NCBI RefSeq assembly: GCF_019802345.1
Contig: NZ_JAINDZ010000004.1
Span: forward strand, 1-64,000
Source of the DNA: Methylosinus sp. Sm6
Lineage (GTDB): Bacteria; Pseudomonadota; Alphaproteobacteria; Rhizobiales; Beijerinckiaceae
DNA length: 64,000 bases
Reading direction: 5' to 3'
The translations under genes were made by a program, and so were the position numbers. The notes under the pieces are model-generated. The model saw nothing but the letters and a program-made list of their open reading frames with translations. It searched no databases and was not told the origin of the DNA. Every line of letters begins with the position of its first letter. Positions within the stretch are counted from its first letter, which is position 1. Shown piece after piece: positions 29,519 through 37,495 of this stretch.

Positions 29519-29938
29519 TCATATCGGCCATTCCTCGGCGTCCGGCATCTTCAATATATCTAGGACGGGACACGACGGGGCGGCGTCGCCGGAACAGCCA
29601 GCCACGGTCTCGGCAAGGATATGTTCGAGCTTGGCGAGGTCCGCTCGTTTTGCCCGCACCTCGTCGAGATGCGCGCGCGCAATCTCTCGCACCTCGGCAC
29701 AAGAGGCGCGAGATGGAGCGGAGAGAGCTAAGAGAGCGCGGATTTGCTCGATGCTGAATCCGAGTTCGCGGGCGCGGCGGATGAAGGCGAGCCTTCGGAC
29801 GTGCGCCTGTTCATAGGCACGGTGTCCGCTCGGCGTCCGGGCGGGCGGCGGCATAAGCTTGATGCGCTCGTAATAGCGCACAGTCTCGAGGTTGACGCCC
29901 GTCGCGGCCGCGAGCCGCCCAATCGTCAAGGATCGCAT
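29519..29938 (-). CDS. merR: MerR-type mercury regulator
   Basis: 139-residue MerR regulator: winged helix TIGRLAAATGVNLETVRYYE, then FIRRARELGFSIEQIRALL, and a dimer helix. Cysteines 80, 115 and 123 fall close to the three Hg(II) ligands of classical MerR (82, 117, 126), so mercury sensing is likely. The gene is divergent from merT across a promoter with a 19-base spacer, the hallmark of MerR control. Confidence 0.9.
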   Translation of the reverse strand: MRSLTIGRLAAATGVNLETVRYYERIKLMPPPARTPSGHRAYEQAHVRRLAFIRRARELGFSIEQIRALLALSAPSRASCAEVREIARAHLDEVRAKRADLAKLEHILAETVAGCSGDAAPSCPVLDILKMPDAEEWPI

Positions 29939-29949
29939 GGAATTTTCTC

Positions 29950-29980
29950 TTGCGCCCGTAGTGACTACGGAGTGCAGGAT
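29950..29980 (+). promoter_or_regulatory. MerR-controlled merT promoter
   Basis: TTGCGC (29950-29955) and CAGGAT (29975-29980) are 19 bases apart. The dyad CCGTAG-TGA-CTACGG (29956-29970) fills the spacer. An over-long spacer with a central dyad is the classical MerR-activated arrangement. Confidence 0.82.
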
Positions 29981-30007
29981 AACCGGACCTTCGAGGAAAG
30001 GCGAGCC

Positions 30008-30439
30008 ATGACCATCGACGACGCCGCACCAGAAACAAAGCCAGCCGTTTCGGCTTCCCCCGTCCCGCCCGCCGCGCCGAAATGGCTTGCGGCCTTGGGT
30101 CTCATGGCTGGCCTTGGCGCGGTTATCGCCTCGTCATGTTGCGTCGTTCCGCTCGGGCTTTCCGCGCTCGGCGCGGGCGCGGGTGTTCTGGGCGGCCTTG
30201 AAACTGTCGCAGCGTGGCGCGCGCCGCTTCTCTCTGTCAGCGCCTTGGGAATGATCGGAGGATGGGGCGCATGGTGGTGGAAGCATCCCGTAACATGCGT
30301 CGCGGGTTCGTCCTGCGCGTCGCCGGAGCGATCACGCGCAACGCTGGCGCTGCTCCTGTGCGCGTCGGCGATCGTATCGGCGGCGGCAGGCTGGAGCTAT
30401 ATCGACCCCGTACTGCACGAGCTCGTTCGAGGCCATTGA
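30008..30439 (+). CDS. merT: Mercuric ion transporter MerT
   Basis: Inner-membrane Hg(II) importer of 143 residues. The first helix contains the vicinal Cys44-Cys45 in ASSCCVVPLGLSALGAG; a second pair, Cys97 and Cys103 (PVTCVAGSSCASP), faces the cytoplasm as in MerT; a third helix follows. A Pro/Ala-rich N-terminal leader of about 25 residues is extra. GAGGAAAG precedes the ATG. No merP or merA is found in the window, so any reductase must be elsewhere. Confidence 0.88.
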   Translation: MTIDDAAPETKPAVSASPVPPAAPKWLAALGLMAGLGAVIASSCCVVPLGLSALGAGAGVLGGLETVAAWRAPLLSVSALGMIGGWGAWWWKHPVTCVAGSSCASPERSRATLALLLCASAIVSAAAGWSYIDPVLHELVRGH

Positions 30440-30667
30440 ATGAAACTCGAATCGATAATCACCTGCCCGAACTGCGGCCATCGAACAGCCGAGACGATGC
30501 CAACCGACGCCTGCCAGTTCTTCTACGAATGCAAGAGCTGCGGGGTGCTTCTCGAGCCAAAGGCAGGAGACTGTTGTGTTTTTTGCTCATACGGCGATGA
30601 GCCGTGCCCGCCGATCCAGGAAGCGAAAGAGCATGGCCGCGCCGCCGGATGCTGCTCCGGCGCATAG
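30440..30667 (+). CDS. GDCCVxC-domain Cys-rich protein
   Basis: 75 residues starting directly after the merT stop. Paired cysteines ITCPNCGHRTAE and CKSCGVLLEPKAGDCCVFCS give the family its name; GCCSGA ends the chain. Members are regularly found next to mer and arsenic genes and probably bind metal, though their function is not established. A degraded duplicate lies at 27933-28190. Confidence 0.87.
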   Translation: MKLESIITCPNCGHRTAETMPTDACQFFYECKSCGVLLEPKAGDCCVFCSYGDEPCPPIQEAKEHGRAAGCCSGA

Positions 30668-30915
30668 GAGTCCACTTCTGGCGCGACCTTCCCGTTCGGG
30701 AAGGCATGGACTCTTCGCTGCCGTTGTCACGGTTTCGATTGAACTATGACCGTCCGACCTTCGCGTCGACTTTTGGACGCCCTAAGCCGCTCAAGCCGAC
30801 GATTCCACATTTGAAGCCCATGCGTCCCGTGTTCTCGGGCCATCTCGCTGCAGCGCGGTATCCAGGGGACCGGGCGGATAAGGCAATGGACGCGACCCGG
30901 TACGCGCCTTCGCTC

Positions 30916-31600
30916 TCAACAATTCAACGTCGTTCCGGCGGTGTGGAAGATCGGGAAGACATAGGCGATGACGAGCCCAGTAGCCACCAGCCCGCTCTGG
31001 TGGAGACGTGTCCAAGTCCCGCCGACCCACCTGCGCCAGAAATCGACGTCGATGAAAACGGCGACCGCGGCTCCGATAACGTCGAGCCAGCCAAGAACAT
31101 AGATAGTGATAAGCGCCGGATCGACGGAGTTGTTCAAAAGGCTGGCGTCGCGCACGGCGAGCATGGTGAGAGCCTTGACGACGAGGAGATCGACGAGCAG
31201 CGACGATCTGACGAAAGCGAGCCGACGGCGATCCGCGGCCGGCAGGCCCGACGATCGCTTGTGCCAGCGCCGCCACAGGGCGGCGAGGGGCTAGGCCAGC
31301 AGCGACAGCAGCGCGAACGCGACGCTGGACGCAAACGCGGGGACGACCCATCTTCTCGTCCATCACCTTGACCTCGCGCTCGAATTTCGCGTGGCCGAGC
31401 ATGATCGTCGGGCCCTGGAACCTCCACCGGTTCAGTGGTCGCGTGACGAAGACGAGGCCGAGAACCTTCTGCTCGACGGCGATCGCCTTTAGCGAGACGT
31501 CGACGCCGAACCTGGCCTATGTCCTTACAGCGAAAGAAGCTGGCGAATGCGCGCCGCACCGTGGCCTTGGCGCCGCTCTCGCTTGGCGCAGCCATGATGA
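30916..31600 (-). pseudogene. Remnant of a membrane protein
   Basis: Pieces of one protein appear in shifting frames: GLVFVTRPLNRWRFQGPTIM and FEREVKVMDEKMGRP around 31450-31340, then hydrophobic helices ending with TIYVLGWLDVIGAAVAVFID and a stop at 30916. At least one frameshift (near 31340) interrupts it and no start is seen. The C-terminal multi-helix character is clear but I cannot name the family. Confidence 0.4.
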
Positions 31601-31608
31601 TCGTCTCC

Positions 31609-31634
31609 GGTCGCCGGCACTGCTGCCGGCGACC
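31609..31634 (-). terminator. Strong hairpin downstream of siderophore-receptor gene
   Basis: Perfect 11-bp inverted repeat GGTCGCCGGCA (31609-31619) and TGCCGGCGACC (31624-31634) with a 4-base loop, 31 bases past the stop at 31666. No T-run follows on the minus strand, so termination is inferred from position. Confidence 0.5.
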
Positions 31635-31665
31635 GATGTCAAGGCGAATATCGTGCCGACCGTGC

Positions 31666-34053
31666 TCAATATCTCGCGTTGATCGTCACATAAGCGGAGC
31701 GCGGCGCTCCCGGCATGATATTGTTGTTGTTATGCGCGGAGGCGTAGTAGGTCGCGCCGAGAATATTCTCGATATTCACCTGCGCGCTGATCTCCTCGCC
31801 GAGGCCGAAGAAATTCTTGCCGGGGTTGAAGAACACCGCGCCGTCGACGCGCGTGTAGCCGGGAACGATCACGGCATTGTCGATGGTGGGGTAGAACCTC
31901 GAATTATGCACCACGCCTGCGCCGACGCCGAACATCGGCGTGATGTCATATCGATTCCAGAAGGAGAATGTGTCCCTCGGCACGGAGGGAACGACCTTGC
32001 CGATCGCGCCCGCGTTCTGCGCGCTCATGATCGCGGCGGCCTGATGCGCATAGCCGAGCGAGACCTGCCACTCGTCGGTGACATTGCCGACGAGCCCGAA
32101 CTCGCCGCCTCTCGTCCGCGTGTCGCCGATGATCGTGCCGATCGGCCCGACGGTGAGCTGCTGATTGGTGCGATCGAGCTGATAGAGCGCGCCAGTGAAA
32201 TAGAGGCGCGGCAGAATCCGCGCCTTGAAGCCGACCTCGTAATTCTCGAAGCCCTGCGGCCCGAGCGACGCAGTGGTGACGTTCAGCACGTTGAACTGGT
32301 CGCCGGCGCTCGGCAGGAAGGAGCGCGACCAGCTGCCATAGAGCGACAATTCCTCCAACGGCTTCACCACCAGGCCGACGCGCGGCGACCATCGATTGTC
32401 GGCGCGGCGGAACTGCTGCCCGTTGAGCCCGTCGGCGAATGCGAGGTCGAAGCTGTCGAATCTCACGCCGGCGACGACATCGACATATTTGGTGATCTCG
32501 ATCTGGTCCTGGACATAGCCGGCCGCCAAGTCGAGGTCAGTGTGCCGTCTGCGGTTGGGATTGGTGAAGAAGACCTGATTATAGACGCTCGGAAACCAGA
32601 ACGGCGTGTTCACACGCCGGGGGCCTGTGAATGGGTCGTTCCACCGCGACAGATCGCGCCAATCGTCGCTCTTCTGATTGCCGATTTCGGCGCCGAACAA
32701 AAGCGTATGCCGGATGTCCGGCGTCATCGAAAATTTATAGGTGAAGTCGGTCTGGTTGAAGATGTTCTGCCGCGGATTCGAGGCGACATAGCCGTCGATG
32801 CTGACGAGCCCCGTCGCGAGAGCCACCGGCTGATCCGGGAATGTGTTCTGATAGCGCTTCTGATAATCGGCATAGACGGTCTGGTTGCGAATCTCGAGGC
32901 CGAAGTCCGTCTTATGGTCGACGACCAGCGACGCGCGGTTGAGGTCGACCTTGGAATAGCTGGCGTCCGCATTGCCGAAGAAGGAATTGATCGGCGTGGA
33001 GGCCGGATAGGCCGGAACCACCGGAGAGCCGCCGATCGAGGGAATGCCTCTGTCGGCCGTGCGATGATCCCGGAAATGCTCGTAGCTCAGCGTCACAGAG
33101 GTGTTCTCCTCCGGACGCCAGGTCAGCGTCGGGTTGACGCCATAGCGCTCGAGATCGAAGAAGTCGCGGAAGCCGTAGGACTGTTCATAGAGCGCGTTGA
33201 GACGCAAGGCGACCGTGTCGGAGACGGCCTGTCCGAGATCGACGGTCGCGCGCTTGCGGCCCCAGCTTCCGGTGCTGAACCCGAGTTCCCGAATCGTCTC
33301 GCCGTCGGCCTTCTTGGTCACGCGATTGACGACTCCGCCGCCGCCGCCGCGCCCGAAAATCAGCGCGCTCGGTCCCTTCAGCACCTCGACCGCGGAGATA
33401 TTGTAGAGATCGCGATAATATTGCGCGTCGTCGCGCACGCCGTCGGTGTAGAAGTCAGCGGTCGTGTCCTGGCCGCGGATGGTGATCTGATCGCGATTGC
33501 CTTCCCCCTGCACGACCGTCACGCCCGGCACATAGGTCAGAGCCTGCCCGAGGCTGACGCTGCCGCGATCCTGCATCTGTTGCTTGGTGAGGATCGAGAC
33601 CGACTGCGGGATGTCCATGATCGAGGTGGCGGTCTTTGTCGCCGAGGACGTGCCCGCGGCGACATAGCCTTGGACGCCGATCGGGCCACGCCCGAGGACG
33701 ACGCCGCTCGCCGTGGCGGAGTCCCAGAATGTCTTCTCGACACGCAGCGCGACAGGCGCGGGGGCGATCGGCTGGGCCGGCGCGCGCGGCGCTTGCGCGG
33801 CGTGGCGAACGGCGCGCGCCCGGACGTTTGCATGGGGAGTGGGCCGAGGCGCCGGCCGCGCCTTCTCCTGAGGCGCATCGACTCTCACCGCCGGAAGTGG
33901 CGTTGTCGCCGCCGGCTCGGCGCGAGCGCCGCCCGCCAGAGCCAGAGCGGCGGCCGAGCTCAGGAGAGCCCTGCGAGCCGCGCTTATATTGCCGCAAAGC
34001 GATCCTTTGTCTCGACGAACCCCGTTCCCGGTCGACGTATCGACTCCGCTCAT
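31666..34053 (-). CDS. TonB-dependent siderophore receptor
   Basis: Outer-membrane ferric-siderophore importer of 795 residues. Signal region RRALLSSAAALALAGGARA, a long Pro/Ala-rich linker, then the siderophore-receptor plug: IMDIPQSVSILTKQQMQDRG, LTYVPGVTVVQGEGNRDQIT and VEVLKGPSALIFGRGGGGGV. The barrel ends SAYVTINARY with the usual aromatic terminus. The upstream 34150-34215 stretch is unusually AT-rich for this window, a plausible iron-regulated promoter, but I did not find a clear Fur box. Confidence 0.92.
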   Translation of the reverse strand: MSGVDTSTGNGVRRDKGSLCGNISAARRALLSSAAALALAGGARAEPAATTPLPAVRVDAPQEKARPAPRPTPHANVRARAVRHAAQAPRAPAQPIAPAPVALRVEKTFWDSATASGVVLGRGPIGVQGYVAAGTSSATKTATSIMDIPQSVSILTKQQMQDRGSVSLGQALTYVPGVTVVQGEGNRDQITIRGQDTTADFYTDGVRDDAQYYRDLYNISAVEVLKGPSALIFGRGGGGGVVNRVTKKADGETIRELGFSTGSWGRKRATVDLGQAVSDTVALRLNALYEQSYGFRDFFDLERYGVNPTLTWRPEENTSVTLSYEHFRDHRTADRGIPSIGGSPVVPAYPASTPINSFFGNADASYSKVDLNRASLVVDHKTDFGLEIRNQTVYADYQKRYQNTFPDQPVALATGLVSIDGYVASNPRQNIFNQTDFTYKFSMTPDIRHTLLFGAEIGNQKSDDWRDLSRWNDPFTGPRRVNTPFWFPSVYNQVFFTNPNRRRHTDLDLAAGYVQDQIEITKYVDVVAGVRFDSFDLAFADGLNGQQFRRADNRWSPRVGLVVKPLEELSLYGSWSRSFLPSAGDQFNVLNVTTASLGPQGFENYEVGFKARILPRLYFTGALYQLDRTNQQLTVGPIGTIIGDTRTRGGEFGLVGNVTDEWQVSLGYAHQAAAIMSAQNAGAIGKVVPSVPRDTFSFWNRYDITPMFGVGAGVVHNSRFYPTIDNAVIVPGYTRVDGAVFFNPGKNFFGLGEEISAQVNIENILGATYYASAHNNNNIMPGAPRSAYVTINARY

Positions 34054-34294
34054 CTTCCCGCTCCGCAGTCGATCCTTTCAGCCACGAACGGCAAAGGACA
34101 GGTTTGCTGCGTAGTTTTGCGGAGGGGCGGCGTCAATCGATCGGCGACACAGTTTAGAAATATTGTAACAAATTAGAAACTATTTTTCTGATTTGTTGCT
34201 AAAAAGAAACACGGCGGGGAGCTCCGGTGGCGCTATCGATGAGCCGCCCCCGAACGATGCGCCGCTCGATAGTGCAAGCTTTCGCTGGTGACCG

Positions 34295-34528
34295 TCACGT
34301 CATGGGCGAGGCGCAGCGCACAATCTCATAGGCGCGGACATGGGTGAGGGCGATCTCGAGAATAGGTGCGTCGAGGGTGGCGCGCTCGGCCCTCGCGAAC
34401 ATGTCGCCCAAGATATGCTCGCCGTCGGTGCGCACGTCGCGCTCGATGTCGCGCGGAATGCCGAAGATGCCGTGGTGCGTCATCAGAAACAGCGCGTCGG
34501 CGAGTGGCGCCAATGTGACGGAAGGCAA
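34295..34528 (-). pseudogene. Ketopantoate-reductase-like C-terminal fragment
   Basis: About 77 codons with DIERDVRTDGEHILGDMFAR and ALTHVRAYEIV, resembling the C-terminal helices of ApbA/PanE-type reductases. The NADPH-binding N-terminal domain is absent and no good start codon is seen. Probably debris; the family call is tentative. Confidence 0.4.
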
Positions 34529-34594
34529 AATCTCCCTGCGGCGACGTGGCGAAAACTGTGGGCGACGGCCGCGAGGAGCCGCCGCACTCGCGCT

Positions 34595-35917
34595 TCACAG
34601 CGGGAGAAACTCGTCGCGCCCGCCGCTCTGCGCTTCCCCGCGCCGGCGCAAAACGACGCGCGAGGCTGCTTCCTCCAACGCCTCCTCGACATCGCGGAAA
34701 GCGGAGATCGCGCCCGCCCGGTCGCGCGCGTCGAGACGCGCCGCCATGACGGACGCGCCGAGATCGACCCGCTCGAGCAGGCGTCGGAAGGCCGGGTCCT
34801 TCACCAGAGTGCTCGCGGCGAAAGCCGTCGAGGCGCCGCGCCGGCCGCCCCCGAGCGCGTGAGGCTCGGCGCGGGCGCGCCCGACCAGCATGGCTGCGAG
34901 CCTGCGCCGGAAGGCGGCGGCGTCGGCGGGGAAGCGCAGGCTCAAGTAATCTTGAAAGCTGCGCGATTCGGCCTTGTCGAGAATCTCCCCGGCGTCTCTC
35001 TCCGCCGCCGTCAGCAGCTCGATGACGGCGTCGAACTCGCCGCTCGTCTTGCTCGCCTTATCGACTATCTGCGTGACGTTGAGCGAGATCGAATGCACGG
35101 TCGAGCGCTGCTGACGCTGGAGATCGGCGAGCTCCGTGATCCGCTCGGCGATGGACGAGATCGAGGCGCCCGCGGCGCCGATCTGCCGTTCCACGTCGCG
35201 CAGCTGCGCGTCGCCGTCGGTGACGGTGGCGACGCTGTCGTCGACGACTTCGCGAATGGAGGCCATCTCGCAATGCAGCACGGCGAGGCGCGCTCTGATC
35301 GAATCGGTCGCGCCGCTAGTCTGTGCCGAGAGCGCCTTGACCTCATTCGCGACCGCCCCGAAGCCGAGGCCGGCGTCGCCGGCGCGCGCGGCCTCGATCG
35401 TCGCGTTGAAGGCGAGAAGGCTGGTCTGACTCGAAATCTTCTCGATGGCGCCGGCCATCTCCGCGATCTGCCGGACCGCCGCTTCGAGCACGCCGAGCCG
35501 CTCGCGAATCTCGCCGACCTGTGCGGCGATGCCCTTCATCGAGCCGGCGAAGAGCGCGAAATTGCGCACGCAGGCGTCGGTGGCGCGGCGCGCCTGCTCG
35601 GCCTCCGCGGCGCTGCCGACGCCCGCGTCGGCGAGTTGCGACACCGATTCCGCGAGCGCCGCCACGGCCTCGGAGATGGTCGAGCCCGATTCGGCGACGG
35701 CTCGAATGTCGTGCGTCACCCAGCCGACGATGGTGTTGGCGTCGGACGCCATGGCCGAGAGAGCGGCGAGGCTCGCGAGATCGCATTCGGCGGTGGAGTG
35801 GACGTCGGCGGTCGAAAAGCTCTGCGTGGACGTTAAGGCGACGACCTCGACCGGCGTGACGGCGGCCGTTGCCACGCGCTCCGCCGAAGCGCCGCGTTTC
35901 CTGCGAAACCAAACCAT
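34595..35917 (-). CDS. Cytoplasmic methyl-accepting chemotaxis-type receptor
   Basis: 440 residues from the ATG at 35915-35917 (MVWFRRKRG). No transmembrane helix is seen, so it is a soluble receptor. The signalling tip is IEKISSQTSLLAFNATIEAA then GLGFGAVANEVKALSAQTSG, with long coiled coils on both sides. The C-terminal third is basic and lacks a recognised sensor domain. No che genes are near, so it would work with chemotaxis proteins encoded elsewhere. Confidence 0.87.
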   Translation of the reverse strand: MVWFRRKRGASAERVATAAVTPVEVVALTSTQSFSTADVHSTAECDLASLAALSAMASDANTIVGWVTHDIRAVAESGSTISEAVAALAESVSQLADAGVGSAAEAEQARRATDACVRNFALFAGSMKGIAAQVGEIRERLGVLEAAVRQIAEMAGAIEKISSQTSLLAFNATIEAARAGDAGLGFGAVANEVKALSAQTSGATDSIRARLAVLHCEMASIREVVDDSVATVTDGDAQLRDVERQIGAAGASISSIAERITELADLQRQQRSTVHSISLNVTQIVDKASKTSGEFDAVIELLTAAERDAGEILDKAESRSFQDYLSLRFPADAAAFRRRLAAMLVGRARAEPHALGGGRRGASTAFAASTLVKDPAFRRLLERVDLGASVMAARLDARDRAGAISAFRDVEEALEEAASRVVLRRRGEAQSGGRDEFLPL

Positions 35918-36109
35918 TCTCGAAACCTCGCCCCGCCCAGGCCACGAAAATCGCAATTCGTTCGGAACGGAGAAGCCTGGACGCAATGACGTGAGTCATG
36001 CTCGTATCACTATGCGCGTCGCTCGGCAATGTGGACGAACAGCAAATCTAAATGGCCCTGTCCGGGATGCATTTTTTCGACTTTCGAAGACTCGGCTTTC
36101 TGATTCGAG

Positions 36110-36230
36110 GTGGTGGTGCCGATTCCCGACCGACTGCTCGCCAAGCTGCATGACGCCTGCGCCGCGTTTCCCGACAAGCGGAAGGGCGCGGGAGGCCATT
36201 CGATGGCCGATTTCGTTGAAAAACTCTGTG
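36110..36230 (+). pseudogene. Possible transposase N-terminal remnant
   Basis: The short stretch RLLAKLHDACAAFPDKRKGA then HSMADFVEKL resembles the start of ISNCY-like transposases, where a conserved PD-R..YS-ADF segment precedes the DDE domain. Nothing recognisable follows in frame. Confidence 0.3.
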
Positions 36231-36598
36231 GTTCGGCGTGGACAGCTTCCGTTGGAGGCATTTTTCAAGATTTTAGGCTGCGCCACCGGCGGGGACACGA
36301 CCCGCATGGGTCGCACAGGCGGCCGGGCGATGATTGGTTGTGGCGCATTCTTGCCATAGGCGAACAGGGAAATTGGGGCAATCAGCTCCCTCCAATCCGG
36401 TCGCCACGGATCATGAACGAAACCCCATACCGACCAACTACCGGACGCGGGGGGCGCTGGTCTTCCCCATGCCTGCGCGGTAGAATTTCGCTGCGGCACT
36501 CTGGCTCGCTCTCCTCGCCGCAGCCGCTGCGGTGTGTTTTCGAGGGAGCGGCGAAAAAGCCGGATACGATTTTGGACGCAACTGTTTCCAAGCATACT
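36231..36598. other. No recognisable gene
   Basis: Open frames on both strands here give no family I can identify. It separates the accessory region from the transfer region. Confidence 0.4.
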
Positions 36599-36907
36599 GT
36601 GACCCGCGACGACCTCGCGCACGCCATTTACGCCCGCCTCCCCGGCCTCTCCCGCACGGACGCCAAGGCCCTGCTCGATTGCGCGCTCGAGGAAATACTG
36701 TGCGCCGTGGTGCGCGGAGAAGACGTAAGTCTCCGCCGTTTCGGCGCCTTCCGCGTCCGCTCCAAGAACGCCCGCCCCGGCCGCAATCCGAAAACCGGCG
36801 TCTCCGTTCTCGTCTCACCGCGCCGGGTTGTCGCGTTCCGGGCGGCGCCTCATCTGAAATTGGCGGTGGCGCCGACGCGTACGGTCCCGGCAGGCGATCC
36901 GTCTTGA
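36599..36907 (+). CDS. IHF/HU-family DNA-bending protein
   Basis: 102 residues from the GTG at 36599, giving MTRDDLAHAIYARLPGLSRT, the usual IHF-alpha style start. EEILCAVVRGEDVSLRRFGA and the arm core RPGRNPKTGVSVLVSPRRVV carry the conserved GRNPKTG and the proline that intercalates into DNA. A Pro/Thr-rich tail of about 15 residues is extra. It lies beside the relaxase operon; IHF-type proteins shape oriT DNA in many plasmids, so a relaxosome role is a reasonable inference. Confidence 0.85.
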   Translation: MTRDDLAHAIYARLPGLSRTDAKALLDCALEEILCAVVRGEDVSLRRFGAFRVRSKNARPGRNPKTGVSVLVSPRRVVAFRAAPHLKLAVAPTRTVPAGDPS

Positions 36908-37174
36908 GACCGCGATTCCAATTGCCAAAAAGCCAGCTCGCGCCCGATATTTCGTGCGTCGCTATCCGCTATCGTCGGCTTGGCCCGTGCGCGCGTGCGC
37001 GCTGCGGGTACGGATGGTCTCGCGCCGAGATAATCGCTCGGGCGATGGCGACGACGCCAGCTTCACGGCGCCTTTCGGGACAGCAATCGGCGCGTGGCCT
37101 TCGACGCTGAACTCGGCGGTTTTCCATTCGCGCAGAGTCCAGCGACGCTCCGCCTCCGTGGAGGAGGCGAAATC
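36908..37174. other. Candidate origin-of-transfer region
   Basis: 267 non-coding bases directly before the relaxase operon. They hold a small inverted repeat CCGAG-ATAATCG-CTCGG (37025-37041), the GC palindrome-like run GCGCGCGTGCGCGC near 37000, and a GAGGAGG ribosome-binding site at 37160. Position makes it the best oriT candidate in the window; no nick site can be named. Confidence 0.35.
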
Positions 37175-37492
37175 ATGTCCAAGGAACTGAAAGAAGGGCT
37201 CGCCCGCGTCGAGGTCGAAGCCAACCAGATCGTCGAAGCGGTCGGCCTTCAGAACGAGCAGATCCGGATCACCATCGCCCGCCTCGACGAGATCATCGCG
37301 CTTCTCACGCCCAAGGACGACGCCGGCGAGCCGAGTTTGAGCGACTTGCTCGCCCATCTGATCGCGCAGAACCGCGAGCAGCTCATTCTCACGCGGAAAA
37401 CCGTCGATATCCTCGTCGACATGCAGCAAAACCTTCCGGACAAGACCGTCGAGGCTCTCGAAAAGCGCTTCTCGTCCCTTTCGAAAGCCTGA
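37175..37492 (+). CDS. Small alpha-helical protein upstream of relaxase
   Basis: 105 residues, almost all predicted helix, beginning MSKELKEGLARVEVEANQIV with heptad-like LLAHLIAQNREQLILTRKTV. GAGGAGG precedes the ATG at 37175. It ends three bases before the relaxase ATG, so the two are co-translated. Small proteins in this place are often relaxosome accessory factors, but I find no ribbon-helix-helix DNA-binding motif, so the role is open. Confidence 0.65.
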   Translation: MSKELKEGLARVEVEANQIVEAVGLQNEQIRITIARLDEIIALLTPKDDAGEPSLSDLLAHLIAQNREQLILTRKTVDILVDMQQNLPDKTVEALEKRFSSLSKA

Positions 37493-37495
37493 TCG

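Noticed and set aside
31519-34176. 885-codon plus-strand open frame opposite the siderophore receptor
   Set aside because: Antisense shadow; the minus strand encodes a full TonB receptor.
36110-36598. N-terminal extension of the IHF-like gene from the long upstream frame
   Set aside because: The extension has no IHF/HU character and runs through a transposase-like remnant; the GTG at 36599 gives a normal family start.
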